Source: an uncultured Solirubrobacterales bacterium (lineage in GTDB: Bacteria; Actinomycetota; Thermoleophilia; Solirubrobacterales; Solirubrobacteraceae). Taken from it: a stretch of DNA of 58,968 nt. The stretch is taken from positions 1-58,968 of the forward strand of contig CAIJLJ010000037.1 of NCBI GenBank assembly GCA_903821395.1, in the 5' to 3' direction. Under the pieces are notes generated by a model, which was given only the letters and a program-made list of their open reading frames with translations, had not been told where the DNA came from and ran no database searches. Shown here in pieces: positions 43,157-51,818 of this stretch. A program made the position numbers and the translations under genes. Every line of letters begins with the position of its first letter. The stretch's first letter is position 1.

Positions 43157-44455
43157 CTCGTCGCTGGCGCTGGGGCGCCTCCGGTAGAGCAGCCACAGCA
43201 GCGCGCACAGCACCGCAGCAGCTGAGCTGTACCCAACCTCGGCACGGAGAAGAACCTCGCTCACCAGCGGTACAAACATCCAGCCGACGAAAGCCAGCGC
43301 GACTGTGATCCAGATAACGCCAGCGGCAGTCGCGCGGCCGCGCGCGAGCGCAGCCTGATTAAGCGTTCCAGCCATCAGATGAAAGCCCATTCCAAGCGCG
43401 ACGATCGCCAGTCCCCAGCGCCCGTAGCTAGTTTCGCTACCGAAGAATGCGCTCATTAGCGCGGGCCCGATCAGCACCATCGCTAAGGCGGCGACGGCAG
43501 CGAAGGCAGCGACCGCTCGAACGGTCACGGTTATCGCGCGAGCGAACTCTTCGCCACCTTCGGCGGCCTCAAGTCCGGCTAGGTGCGGTAGCAACGTCGT
43601 TTGTATCGACTGAAAGAGTTGGAGCGGTGCGCGCGTGATCAGCAGAACGCTGAAGATCGCGCCGGCGGTGGCTGCTCCAGCGACTGAGTCGGCGACAATC
43701 ACGCCGGCGTTCAACAGCGTCTGTTCGCCCAGCTGGACGACAGCAACGGAGATCGCGAAGCCGACGCTGCTCTGGAGTACTGGACTTAGGTCGGGCGGTG
43801 GCGCCTCGCGGTCGAGCCGCGTGTGGCGCGCAATTGCCCACGGGATAACAAGCAGCGAGGCCAGCGGTGCGGCCGCGATGCCAGCAGCGATCTCATCTTG
43901 ACCGCTGCCGATACCGACCAGAACAGCCAGCGGGAAGCAGATCCGCGAGCTGGCCTCGAACAGCACCAATCCGCCGTAAAGCATGAACCACTGATGGCCG
44001 GCAAAGTAACCGCGTGCGAAGTAACTCGCCGCATAGGCGATCGTCGCGCCGACAAAAATCCAGTAGAGCGTTGCCGAGCCGCCGAAGAGCGCCTCAAGCT
44101 GGGGGCGGAAGATCAGCGCAAGCGCCAAGAATCCGAGCGCGAAGCCGAGTTGGATCAGCATTGAGCCACGCAGCGGATGGCTGTGGTGGGCGCCTCGTGC
44201 ACGGCGGTCGGCGATCGTTCGCGAGAGCAGCTGCTCGACTGGGCGGTAGATCACTGAGATCACAATGAAGAGCGTCGACCAGAGGACGCTGAGCTCTCCG
44301 TACTGGCTGGCAGAAAGAAGGTGAGAGGAGAGCGCGAAGTAGGCGAACGTCAGTAGTCCTGTTGCGCCTATCCCAACGGCGAGGACGCGCGCGCCGTGTC
44401 CATAGCCAGCATCCGACTCAGCAGCGCCAGGTGGCTCTGTTGAGACGTCAGCCAC
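43082..44455 (-). CDS. Polysaccharide flippase (MOP/Wzx-like)
   Basis: 457 residues with about twelve to fourteen membrane helices. Related to O-antigen/polysaccharide and MurJ-type flippases (GELSVLWSTLFIVISVIYRPVEQLLSR; GVIVADSVAGAATAGAIFSVLLITRAPLQLF). Likely flips a lipid-linked glycan. GTG at 44455 is used: it overlaps the methyltransferase stop by eight bases; the frame extending further upstream would lie inside that gene. It forms an operon with the methyltransferase and glycosyltransferase and converges on rpe, overlapping it by 75 bases. Confidence 0.82.
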   Translation of the reverse strand: MADVSTEPPGAAESDAGYGHGARVLAVGIGATGLLTFAYFALSSHLLSASQYGELSVLWSTLFIVISVIYRPVEQLLSRTIADRRARGAHHSHPLRGSMLIQLGFALGFLALALIFRPQLEALFGGSATLYWIFVGATIAYAASYFARGYFAGHQWFMLYGGLVLFEASSRICFPLAVLVGIGSGQDEIAAGIAAAPLASLLVIPWAIARHTRLDREAPPPDLSPVLQSSVGFAISVAVVQLGEQTLLNAGVIVADSVAGAATAGAIFSVLLITRAPLQLFQSIQTTLLPHLAGLEAAEGGEEFARAITVTVRAVAAFAAVAALAMVLIGPALMSAFFGSETSYGRWGLAIVALGMGFHLMAGTLNQAALARGRATAAGVIWITVALAFVGWMFVPLVSEVLLRAEVGYSSAAAVLCALLWLLYRRRPSASDELVPVRRSVEDVVEGADGIILAEDR

Positions 44456-45080
44456 CGATGCGGACGACCGACATGATCCACGGGAACGGGTGACGGAGTT
44501 CGACCACGGAGCCATAGCGGGAGAGGAGCTTTGTGAATGCTGCGCTTGACCAATGGTTGACGTGCCCGGGCGTGTTCCCGAGCTGTCCCCAGTACGCGCC
44601 ACGGGCCATGTTCGTGATCCTCCAGAGTGGCTCCCGCGGCACCGACACAATCAGCCAGCGTTCGGCGCAGCGCGCCATCTCCGAGAGCACCATCTCAGGG
44701 TCGGTCACGTGTTCGAGCACTTCGATCGCAGTCGACGTGTCGAACTCGTTGTCAGCGAAATCGAGCCGCTCGCCCTTCATTACTCGGTATTCGAGGTTTG
44801 GGGCCTTGCGCTGCTCCCATTGAGCATGAAGGAGCGGATCGTCTAGGTCAACGCCGACGATTCGACCGTCACCGAGGCGACCAGCCCATTCGTGTGTCAA
44901 GACTCCTTCGCCGCAGCCAATGTCCAAGATTGAGGTTGGGGCAGCGAGCGAATAACAGGCGTCGAGGTCGCGGTGGAAACGACTCATCAGACGGCGTACG
45001 ACTGGGTTTTCCGAGCCGTACTTGTCGAACGTGTTGCCGGTTACGGTGCCTTCGCTATCGATCGTGACGTTGGAGCTCAT
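44448..45080 (-). CDS. Class I SAM-dependent methyltransferase
   Basis: 210 residues. SAM site ILDIGCGEGVLTHEWA, acidic residue after strand 2 (IVGVDLDDP), motif around FDTSTAIEVLEHVTDPEMVLSEM (Methyltransf_11 type) and a C-terminal block with PGHVNHWSSAAF. The substrate is unknown; the setting between a flippase and a glycosyltransferase suggests glycan or lipid methylation. ATG at 45080 overlaps the glycosyltransferase stop by four bases. Confidence 0.85.
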   Translation of the reverse strand: MSSNVTIDSEGTVTGNTFDKYGSENPVVRRLMSRFHRDLDACYSLAAPTSILDIGCGEGVLTHEWAGRLGDGRIVGVDLDDPLLHAQWEQRKAPNLEYRVMKGERLDFADNEFDTSTAIEVLEHVTDPEMVLSEMARCAERWLIVSVPREPLWRITNMARGAYWGQLGNTPGHVNHWSSAAFTKLLSRYGSVVELRHPFPWIMSVVRIGG

Positions 45081-46150
45081 GAGGTGATTGCTTCCCGCTC
45101 ACTATCGCCGCCGCGCTGGCTGGTTGATGGCGGTGCTGCTGCGTGGGCGCCGGTCGTCGGCGCCTGCCCTGTCGGGTGCGCGCCTGGCTCGTAGTGCGAA
45201 GGCGGCACTCCAAGTTCCAGCTCAACTCGCCGAACGCGCTCAAAAATCCTCTGACTCATAATTCTCTGGGCGTGCATCAGATCGCCAATGACGGCCAGTG
45301 CGCCCATCACGACGGCGGCGTTGAAGAGCACGGCGCCGAAGATGAGCGACTGCACGTGGCCCGCGCCATCGCCGCTGACCCAAGCGACAAAGAAGAGCGT
45401 GAAAGGAACTAGCGCGGCGACGAAGAGCACGATCGCGGCCGTGAAGAAGACACGCATCGGTTCGTACTGGGAGTAGATGCGGAAGATTGAAATGCTGTTG
45501 CGCCGCACGTACGACCAGGTCGACGGGAACAGTCTCGATTCGCGCGTCTTCGGGTTGGTGCGAACCGGGACGTCCTCGACCGCGACTAGCAACTTGCCAG
45601 CCTGGATGATCGTTTCGAGCGTGTAGGTGAAGCGAGAGACGACCGCCATCTGAAGCGCGGCCTCGCGGTTGTATGCGCGGAATCCCGAGGTCGTGTCAGG
45701 GACGTCGGTCTCCGATGCCTGACGGACGACCCACGACCCGAGTTTCTGGAGGCGCTTTTTGATCGGTGAGAAGTGTTCGATCGTGTCGGTCTGGCGATCG
45801 CCCACGACCATGTCGGCGCGGCCAGCCAGGATCGGTTCGACGAGCAGAGCGATGTCGGCGCCGTAGTACTGGTTGTCGGCGTCGGTATTGACGATCACGT
45901 CGGCGCCCAGCTTGAGGCACGCATCGAGACCGGCTTGGAAGCCCGCGGCAAGGCCGCGATTGTTGGTCAGGCGCACAATGTGGTCAACGCCGTTACTGCG
46001 CGCGACGTCCACCGTGGCGTCGGTTGAACCGTCGTCAATGACCAGCCACTCGACGCTGTCGATGCCGTCAATCTCACGCGGCAGGTCGGCAAGGGTCGCT
46101 GGCAAAGTTGCCTCTTCGTTGAGGCAGGGGATTTGAATGATCAGTTTCAT
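45077..46150 (-). CDS. Family 2 glycosyltransferase, dolichol/polyprenyl-phosphate type
   Basis: 357 residues. GT-A domain with IIQIPCLNEEATLPATLADLP, WLVIDDGSTDATVDVA, GLAAGFQAGLDACLKLGADVIVNTDADNQY (DxD metal site) and DTTSGFRAYNREAAL. Two membrane helices follow (VFFTAAIVLFVAALVPFTLFF and the SLIFGAVLFNAAVVMGALAVIG region), then a Pro/Ala-rich tail. Such enzymes transfer a sugar from a nucleotide donor to polyprenyl phosphate. ATG 46150 is used, with TACGAT nine bases upstream. Divergent from the GT-C gene. Confidence 0.87.
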   Translation of the reverse strand: MKLIIQIPCLNEEATLPATLADLPREIDGIDSVEWLVIDDGSTDATVDVARSNGVDHIVRLTNNRGLAAGFQAGLDACLKLGADVIVNTDADNQYYGADIALLVEPILAGRADMVVGDRQTDTIEHFSPIKKRLQKLGSWVVRQASETDVPDTTSGFRAYNREAALQMAVVSRFTYTLETIIQAGKLLVAVEDVPVRTNPKTRESRLFPSTWSYVRRNSISIFRIYSQYEPMRVFFTAAIVLFVAALVPFTLFFVAWVSGDGAGHVQSLIFGAVLFNAAVVMGALAVIGDLMHAQRIMSQRIFERVRRVELELGVPPSHYEPGAHPTGQAPTTGAHAAAPPSTSQRGGDSEREAITS

Positions 46151-46159
46151 CCGCTGCCA

Positions 46160-46165
46160 ATCGTA
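46160..46165 (-). promoter_or_regulatory. -10 hexamer TACGAT of the minus-strand glycan operon
   Basis: TACGAT on the minus strand ends 9 bases before ATG 46150 and no Shine-Dalgarno site is present. Confidence 0.45.
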
Positions 46166-46213
46166 CGCGCCCGACGGGTCGGGGCTGAAAGTGGCCGACC
46201 ATAGAGGGTGATT

Positions 46214-46227
46214 GCGGCCCAAGCCGC
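46214..46227. other. Small hairpin GCGGC-CCAA-GCCGC in the divergent region
   Basis: A perfect 5-bp stem with a four-base loop in the 125-base gap between the two glycosyltransferase genes, next to TACTAT (46229-46234), a possible -10 for the plus-strand gene. Short enough to be chance; recorded for its position. Confidence 0.25.
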
Positions 46228-46275
46228 GTACTATCGGCCTGTCGCGGCAATCCTCGTTGCGGCGGCCCGTTAATC

Positions 46276-47739
46276 GTGACTACAGCCTCCTCTCCGATCA
46301 CCAAACGAGTTGCCGCGTTTCCGTGGCCGGGCGCTCTGTTCGGTCTGCTGATCGCACTCGTTGTGATTGGCGAGCTGATCTTCCCGACGTACACGAGCTA
46401 CGACGCCACCTACTCGCTGCTCTGGGGCCGAGAGATTATCCACGGTCAGCTGCCCGATTTCATGGCATACCGGGCGCCCACTGAGCACCCGCTGGGGCTG
46501 CTGTTCGGAGCATTTTTCGCGCTCTTCGGACTTGCTGGCGATCGGATGCTAGTTATCGCGACGCTGATTTCGTTCCTTGTTCTCGTAGCCGGGCTTTACC
46601 AGCTCGGCCGCCGCTCGTTCACGCCGCTAGTTGGGATCGTCGTTGGGCTGATCATCTGTACGCGTTTCGATTTTCCGTTTCTGGCGGCGCGCGGCTACGT
46701 CGATATTCCCTACCTCGCACTCGTGATCTGGGCCGCAGCGCTCGAGGCTTCAAAAGCGCGGCGCGGGACAGTGGTGCTCGCACTGCTCGCACTCGCTGGA
46801 TTGCTCCGTCCCGAGGCGTGGGTTCTCAGCGGGCTCTACTGGCTCTGGCTCTTTCCGACGCTTTCATGGCGCGCGCGATTTTCGACCGCAGCTCTGGTCG
46901 CCAGCGCGCCGCTGATTTGGGCGGGCGTTGACTTTGTCGTTACCGGTGACCCGCTCTTCTCCCAAAGTCATACCAGTGGCCTTGCCGAGGAACTCGGTCG
47001 TCAGCAGGGGATCGCCCAGGTGCCTAGCGCAATGGTCACCTTCATCAGCCTGCTCGTAAAGGTGCCGCTGGCAATCGCGGGTCTGTTCGGAATCGTGCTC
47101 GCATGCATACTCGTCCCAACGCGCGTCCGCGTGCCCCTAGCGCTCTTTATCGTTGGTCTCGGGACCTTCCTCCTAGTTGGTCTCGGCGGGTTCTCGGTAA
47201 TCAATCGCTACCTGCTCGTGCCATCGATGGCGCTGATGCTCTTCGCGGCGTTCGCCGTTGCCGGTTTTAGCGTCTTGGAGTCTGGCCGGGTCCGATCGCT
47301 TTGGATCGGTGCTTCTGGGGTGGGGGTAGTCGCCGTCCTAATCTGGTCGCTGCTCCGAGTTGATCTCGGTGGCCTCATTTCGGAGGTCCGCTTCCGCGGC
47401 GACTCAGAGCAGGCCCTCACGTCGCTTCTCAACCAACCAAATGTGCGTCGTGAAGCTGCCTGCGGCTCGGTATTAACAAGCAACCATCGCCTCGTGCCCA
47501 GCGTTCGCTGGATCATGAACCTTCCCGCGTCAAGAGTGGTGGCGCGCAGCGACGTTGCCGCTGCAGCGAAGGTCTCTAACGGAATCGTTCTTCTCGCTGG
47601 TGGACGCACAGTCTTTCTGCGCGTAGGGATTGATGCTGGGAACACGAATTCAGCCGACGCGCTTAGGAACCTGCCGCCAGCGGGGTACCGGCCGATTGCG
47701 GCCAACGAGCTTTACGCCGTGTATGGCCGCTGCCAATGA
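46276..47739 (+). CDS. Membrane glycosyltransferase, GT-C fold (PMT/GT39-like)
   Basis: 487 residues, about eleven membrane helices. The first periplasmic loop holds an acidic site (FPTYTSYDATYSLLWGREI, then HGQLPDFMAYRAPTEHPLG), the layout of GT-C enzymes that use polyprenyl-phosphate sugars as donors. The C-terminal 110 residues are a soluble extracytoplasmic domain. GTG 46276 is taken as start. It probably uses the lipid-linked sugar made by the divergent family 2 enzyme; the acceptor is unknown. ribD starts 31 bases after its stop. Confidence 0.8.
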   Translation: MTTASSPITKRVAAFPWPGALFGLLIALVVIGELIFPTYTSYDATYSLLWGREIIHGQLPDFMAYRAPTEHPLGLLFGAFFALFGLAGDRMLVIATLISFLVLVAGLYQLGRRSFTPLVGIVVGLIICTRFDFPFLAARGYVDIPYLALVIWAAALEASKARRGTVVLALLALAGLLRPEAWVLSGLYWLWLFPTLSWRARFSTAALVASAPLIWAGVDFVVTGDPLFSQSHTSGLAEELGRQQGIAQVPSAMVTFISLLVKVPLAIAGLFGIVLACILVPTRVRVPLALFIVGLGTFLLVGLGGFSVINRYLLVPSMALMLFAAFAVAGFSVLESGRVRSLWIGASGVGVVAVLIWSLLRVDLGGLISEVRFRGDSEQALTSLLNQPNVRREAACGSVLTSNHRLVPSVRWIMNLPASRVVARSDVAAAAKVSNGIVLLAGGRTVFLRVGIDAGNTNSADALRNLPPAGYRPIAANELYAVYGRCQ

Positions 47740-47756
47740 GATTGCGTCGCCGACCC

Positions 47757-47762
47757 TATCCT
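47757..47762 (+). promoter_or_regulatory. -10 hexamer TATCCT of the riboflavin operon
   Basis: TATCCT ends 8 bases before ATG 47771, leaving no room for a 5' leader. Confidence 0.5.
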
Positions 47763-47770
47763 CGGTGCTG

Positions 47771-48901
47771 ATGGATTCCTCCGTCTCAACACGCGATCAA
47801 GAGTTACTGGCCCGCGCGATCGATCTAGGTCGCAATGGGATCGGGAAGGTCAGCCCAAACCCTCAGGTTGGGGCCGTCATCGCGCGCGACGGTGAGGTGC
47901 TCGGCGAGGGTTGGCATCAGCAGTACGGCGAGGCTCACGCCGAGGTCAACGCGATCGCGGCATGCGGCGGGGTTGATCTAGCTGGTTCAACGCTCTACGT
48001 CTCGCTCGAGCCGTGTTGTCACGAGGGTCGCCAGCCTCCCTGTACCGACGCGATCGTTGCGGCCGGCATCGGGCGCGTAGTCGTGGCTAGTGACGACCCG
48101 ACCGAGAAGGCGAGTGGGCGAGGGCTTGGAATCTTGCGTGACGAAGGAATCGAGGTCGACCTCGCAAGTGGCGAGCTGGCCGCGACCGCGCGGCTCGAGA
48201 ACCAAGCCTTCCGCAAGCACGCGCGCAGCGGCAAACCATGGATTCTGTTCAAGTCGGCGATGAGCATCGACGGCAAGGTCGCGACGCGCGAAGGCGATTC
48301 GCAGTGGATCTCTGACGCCAGCAGCCGTCAATTAGTTCACGAGTGGCGCACCGAAGTCGACGCCGTCGCTGTCGGAATTGGAACCGCTCTAGCCGATGAC
48401 CCTCAGCTGACTGCGCGGATTCCAGGAGCGCAAAAGCAGCCGCGAGTGATCGTCTTCGACTCCGCCGCGCGGCTAGGGCTCGACTCGCAGCTGGTCGCGC
48501 AATCCTCCGAGGTTGAGCTGATTGTGGTTGCTTCGCGCGCCGCACCCCGTAGCGCCGTTGAGGCGCTCGAGTCGGCCGGTGCTCAGGTGCTAATCGCAAG
48601 CGGAGAGAATGAACCTTTGCGCGTTAGTGACGCGCTCAGTCAACTCGGAGCCCTTGACCCGCCTGTCACGGCGCTGCTGCTCGAAGGAGGACCTCACCTT
48701 GCCGGCGCGTTTTTCGACGCAGGCGAGATTGACGAGGTCAGGCTCTTCATCGCACCGCTTGTACTCGGCGGCGCTAGCGCCCGCGACCCGGTCGAAGGGA
48801 TGGGCGCGACGCTGATTGCAGATGCCACTCGCGCGATCTCGTTGACCGCCGAGCGCGTTGCCGACGACATCCTACTCACGGCCCGACTGCGAGAGTGGTA
48901 G
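47771..48901 (+). CDS. ribD: Bifunctional riboflavin deaminase/reductase RibD
   Basis: 376 residues. Deaminates and then reduces the pyrimidine intermediate of riboflavin synthesis. Deaminase domain: GKVSPNPQVGAVI, the zinc site HAEVNAI and PCCHEGRQPPCTDAI. Reductase domain: FKSAMSIDGKVATREGDSQWIS, AVAVGIGTALADDPQLTAR and LLLEGGPHLAGAFFDAGEIDEV. ATG 47771 is chosen because of the -10 hexamer 8 bases upstream. The first gene of ribD-ribE-ribBA-ribH. Confidence 0.96.
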   Translation: MDSSVSTRDQELLARAIDLGRNGIGKVSPNPQVGAVIARDGEVLGEGWHQQYGEAHAEVNAIAACGGVDLAGSTLYVSLEPCCHEGRQPPCTDAIVAAGIGRVVVASDDPTEKASGRGLGILRDEGIEVDLASGELAATARLENQAFRKHARSGKPWILFKSAMSIDGKVATREGDSQWISDASSRQLVHEWRTEVDAVAVGIGTALADDPQLTARIPGAQKQPRVIVFDSAARLGLDSQLVAQSSEVELIVVASRAAPRSAVEALESAGAQVLIASGENEPLRVSDALSQLGALDPPVTALLLEGGPHLAGAFFDAGEIDEVRLFIAPLVLGGASARDPVEGMGATLIADATRAISLTAERVADDILLTARLREW

Positions 48902-48903
48902 CG

Positions 48904-49494
48904 ATGTTTACCGGACTAATCGAAGATGTCGGCGAGCTCCTCGCACTTGATGGCAACAAGCTGGGTGCCCGGCTAACGATCCGTACTTCTCTGGCAGTGC
49001 AGCTATCTGAGGGTGATTCGGTTGCTGTCAATGGTGTCTGCTTGACGGCGACCGAGGTCGGTGGCGATAGCTTCTCGGCCGACGCGATGAACGAGACTCT
49101 CAGCCGAAGCTCACTCGGTGGAGCGACGCCTGGCACGCAGCTAAATCTTGAGCTGCCGGTTCGCGCAAATGGACACTTGGGCGGCCACATCGTTCAGGGT
49201 CATGTCGACGGGGTCGGCACGGTCGCAGCTGCGACAGAGGACGGCATAGCGCTGGTTCTGAACGTGTCAGTCGATAGCGACGTGCTCCGCTACATCGTCG
49301 AGAAAGGTTCCGTCGCCGTCGATGGGATTTCGCTAACGGTCGCGCGCGTGGACGAGAGCGGCTTCGACGTGTGGCTGATTCCCGAAACTGTTGAGCGGAC
49401 TAACCTTGCTGGCGCGCAGCCGGGCCGCACCGTCAACATCGAAGTTGACATTCTCGCCAAATACGTCGAGCGCTTGGTCGCTCCAAAACAATGA
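48904..49494 (+). CDS. ribE: Riboflavin synthase alpha chain
   Basis: 196 residues. Dismutates two lumazines to riboflavin. Two similar barrel halves: [12 protein letters not shown] with [11 protein letters not shown], and [14 protein letters not shown] with [14 protein letters not shown] 48904 gives the family N-terminus; GTG 48895 is an in-frame alternative inside ribD. Its stop overlaps ribBA. Confidence 0.95.
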   Translation: MFTGLIEDVGELLALDGNKLGARLTIRTSLAVQLSEGDSVAVNGVCLTATEVGGDSFSADAMNETLSRSSLGGATPGTQLNLELPVRANGHLGGHIVQGHVDGVGTVAAATEDGIALVLNVSVDSDVLRYIVEKGSVAVDGISLTVARVDESGFDVWLIPETVERTNLAGAQPGRTVNIEVDILAKYVERLVAPKQ

Positions 49495-50792
49495 CGAACT
49501 CCGCCGAAACCGATTTCCGTTTTGCAACCGTCGATGAGGCGCTGGCTGAAATTGCCGCTGGTCGGATGATCGTCGTTGTCGACGACGAGGATCGCGAGAA
49601 TGAAGGCGACCTCGTGATGGCGGCCGAGCACGTGACGCCTGAGGCGATCAACTTCATGGCCACTAACGCGCGCGGCTGGATCTGCCTAGCACTCACTCCC
49701 GAGCGCTGCGGCGAACTCGACCTCGAACTGATGACATCGAAGAACGAGACTCCTTACGAGACTCCGTTCACGGTCACAATCGAAGCTCGCGAGGGTGTCA
49801 CCACCGGTATCAGTGCCGCCGATCGCGCGCAGACGATTCGCGTTGCCAGCGATCCCAACAACGGCCCAGAGGCGATCGTCAAGGGCGGCCATGTCAATCC
49901 GTTGAAAGCCAAGCCCGGCGGAGTTCTGGAGCGCACCGGCCACACTGAAGCCAGCGTTGATCTGGCGCGGCTTGCCGGCTGCACACCGGCCGGTGTGATC
50001 TGCGAAATCATGAACGACGATGGCTCGATGGCCCGCGTCGACGACCTCAAGGGATACTGCGAGCGGCATCAGCTCAAGATGCTGACGATCGCCGATCTGA
50101 TCGCATACCGACGCAAGAATGATCAGCTCGTCGAGCGCGTCGTTTCGACAACGATGCCAACCGCCTTTGGCGACTTTATGGTCGTCGGCTACCGCTCGCT
50201 TGTCGACGACAAGCACCACGTCGCGCTAGTAAAGGGCGAGGTTTCCGGGCAGCCCGACGTGATCGTCCGTGTGCACTCCGAATGTTTGACCGGCGACGTT
50301 TTTCATTCGCTGCGGTGTGACTGCGGTGATCAGCTGGCCGCAGCGCTGGCGATCATCGAGGAACGTGGCCAGGGAGTTCTGCTCTATCTCGCTCAAGAAG
50401 GAAGAGGAATTGGGCTGCTCAACAAGCTGAAGGCTTACAAGCTGCAAGAGGAGGGCTACGACACCGTCGACGCCAACTTGAAGTTAGGCCTTCCGGCCGA
50501 CCTTCGCGATTATGGGATCGGCGCCCAAATCCTCGTTGACCTCGGCTTAAGTTCGATCCGCATCCTGACCAACAACCCAAAGAAGATCCACGGCCTCGAG
50601 GGCTACGGACTGTCGGTTAGCGAACAGATCCCAATCGAGCAAGTCGCCAACTCACACAACGCCGAATATCTCGAAACGAAGCGGCGGCGAATGGGGCACA
50701 CGCTGCACCACCAAGGGCTGAACCTTGACGAAGAGATGATTCACGCCGAACGCGAGCAGGATCGCCTCGCGGGGGAACCGAACGATGAGTGA
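49491..50792 (+). CDS. ribBA: Bifunctional DHBP synthase / GTP cyclohydrolase II RibBA
   Basis: 433 residues. The N-terminal half makes 3,4-dihydroxy-2-butanone 4-phosphate ([28 protein letters not shown]). The C-terminal half opens GTP (zinc ligands in [41 protein letters not shown]). Both halves keep their active-site residues. Supplies both precursors for the pathway. Overlaps ribE by four and ribH by eight bases. Confidence 0.97.
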   Translation: MTNSAETDFRFATVDEALAEIAAGRMIVVVDDEDRENEGDLVMAAEHVTPEAINFMATNARGWICLALTPERCGELDLELMTSKNETPYETPFTVTIEAREGVTTGISAADRAQTIRVASDPNNGPEAIVKGGHVNPLKAKPGGVLERTGHTEASVDLARLAGCTPAGVICEIMNDDGSMARVDDLKGYCERHQLKMLTIADLIAYRRKNDQLVERVVSTTMPTAFGDFMVVGYRSLVDDKHHVALVKGEVSGQPDVIVRVHSECLTGDVFHSLRCDCGDQLAAALAIIEERGQGVLLYLAQEGRGIGLLNKLKAYKLQEEGYDTVDANLKLGLPADLRDYGIGAQILVDLGLSSIRILTNNPKKIHGLEGYGLSVSEQIPIEQVANSHNAEYLETKRRRMGHTLHHQGLNLDEEMIHAEREQDRLAGEPNDE

Positions 50793-51213
50793 CCGCTACG
50801 CGATCGTCTGTGCCCAGTTCTATCCGGAGCTAGCCGAGCGCTTGATCGCAAGCGCTCAAGCAGCCTTCGATCAGGCGGGCTGCGAGCCGGCCGAGTGCTT
50901 CGAAGTGCCGGGCGCGTTCGAGCTGCCGGCAGCAGCGAAGTTCTGCGCGCAATCAGGAAGGTTCAAAGGCGTCGTCTGCCTCGGCGCTGTCATACGCGGC
51001 GAGACCGATCACTACGACTACGTATGCGCAGAGGCTGCACGCGGGATCCAGAGCGTGTCGCTTGAGACCGGTGTCCCGTGTTCATTCGGGGTGTTGACGG
51101 TCGACACGCTCGACCAAGCCCTTGAACGCTCCGGCGGAGGGGTTCGCGATGCGGGCCGTAACGCGGCAGAGGCGGTTCTCGCGCTCGAGCGTGTTCGCGC
51201 TGAGCTGAGCTGA
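50785..51213 (+). CDS. ribH: 6,7-dimethyl-8-ribityllumazine synthase
   Basis: 142 residues. Condenses the dihydroxybutanone phosphate and the pyrimidine to lumazine. EVPGAFELPAAAKFCA, VCLGAVIRGETDHYDYVC (with catalytic His) and GVLTVDTLDQALER match the family. Ends the rib operon. A four-fold CTGAG-type pentamer repeat runs across its stop codon. Confidence 0.96.
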   Translation: MSDRYAIVCAQFYPELAERLIASAQAAFDQAGCEPAECFEVPGAFELPAAAKFCAQSGRFKGVVCLGAVIRGETDHYDYVCAEAARGIQSVSLETGVPCSFGVLTVDTLDQALERSGGGVRDAGRNAAEAVLALERVRAELS

Positions 51214-51219
51214 GCTGAG
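51200..51219 (+). repeat. Short tandem repeat CTGAG x4 across the ribH stop
   Basis: Four copies of a CTGAG pentamer at the end of ribH; the stop TGA lies within them. Copy-number change would move the reading frame near the C-terminus only. Confidence 0.5.
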
Positions 51220-51255
51220 GCAAGCGGCTAGCTCGCGAAGGATCGCTTGCCAAGG

Positions 51256-51261
51256 TAACCT
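51256..51261 (+). promoter_or_regulatory. -10 hexamer TAACCT of the small membrane protein gene
   Basis: TAACCT ends 8 bases before ATG 51270. Confidence 0.45.
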
Positions 51262-51269
51262 CCTAGGTG

Positions 51270-51593
51270 ATGACTGCTCAGCAGGTCGCGATTCTGATTA
51301 CCGGGCTCTCGCACGTAGGTGCTGCCGCGGTTTTGCTGCTGATGCTCGTACGGCTCGGGGGCTCACGGCCAGAGGATCAGCGCGGGTGGTGGGACAGCGA
51401 TGGTGGGTCGGGAGATAGCCCGGTTGACGGCCCCGACAAAGGGCCGCGAGGGGGCGGGCTCCCGCTCCCCGATGCAGAGCCAAGTTCCACGCGTCTTCGG
51501 GGCCCTGGGACGATTGCCCCGTCGCCCGGCGCTAGGCGCGGCGCTCCGCATAAGCGGCCACTCCCCGAGCGTGACTCTGAACCGAGCAGCTGA
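51270..51593 (+). CDS. Small single-pass membrane protein with Pro/Gly-rich tail
   Basis: 107 residues, not recognised. One hydrophobic segment (VAILITGLSHVGAAAVLLLMLVRL) near the N-terminus; the rest is a disordered Gly/Pro/Asp/Arg-rich cytoplasmic tail (GSGDSPVDGPDKGPRGGG). ATG 51270 is 8 bases after TAACCT; GTG 51267 is adjacent and in frame. It lies between ribH and rpmB. Could be a regulatory or structural membrane peptide. Confidence 0.6.
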   Translation: MTAQQVAILITGLSHVGAAAVLLLMLVRLGGSRPEDQRGWWDSDGGSGDSPVDGPDKGPRGGGLPLPDAEPSSTRLRGPGTIAPSPGARRGAPHKRPLPERDSEPSS

Positions 51594-51597
51594 CCGC

Positions 51598-51603
51598 TAC
51601 ACT
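51598..51603 (+). promoter_or_regulatory. -10 hexamer TACACT of rpmB
   Basis: TACACT ends 10 bases before the rpmB ATG at 51614. Confidence 0.4.
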
Positions 51604-51613
51604 GCTGGACGCA

Positions 51614-51805
51614 ATGGCCAAGGTATGTCACAGCTGCGGTAAGGGACCGGCATTCGGCAACAGCCGTAGCCACTCGATGGTCGCTACGCGCCGCCGTTTT
51701 AACCCCAATCTGCAACGAGTGCGGATTGTTGTTGACGGCGCACCACGCCGTGAATACGTCTGTACGCGCTGCCTCAAGGCCGACAAGGTCCAGAAGGCCC
51801 TTTAG
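51614..51805 (+). CDS. rpmB: 50S ribosomal protein L28 (zinc-binding form)
   Basis: 63 residues. CHSCGKGPAFGNSRSHS at the N-terminus and YVCTRCLKADK near the end give two Cys pairs (5/8 and 50/53), so this is the C+ form that binds zinc. The RRRFNPNLQRVRI core is typical of L28. The DAK2 gene starts 13 bases after the stop. Confidence 0.96.
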   Translation: MAKVCHSCGKGPAFGNSRSHSMVATRRRFNPNLQRVRIVVDGAPRREYVCTRCLKADKVQKAL

Positions 51806-51808
51806 GCT
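51803..51808 (+). promoter_or_regulatory. -10 hexamer TAGGCT of the DAK2-domain gene
   Basis: TAGGCT overlaps the rpmB stop codon and ends 10 bases before GTG 51819. Confidence 0.35.
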
Positions 51809-51818
51809 CCGCGGCACG

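Noticed and set aside
47700-47770. FMN riboswitch before ribD
   Set aside because: The upstream bases are coding sequence of the GT-C gene and the leader would be nearly zero bases long.
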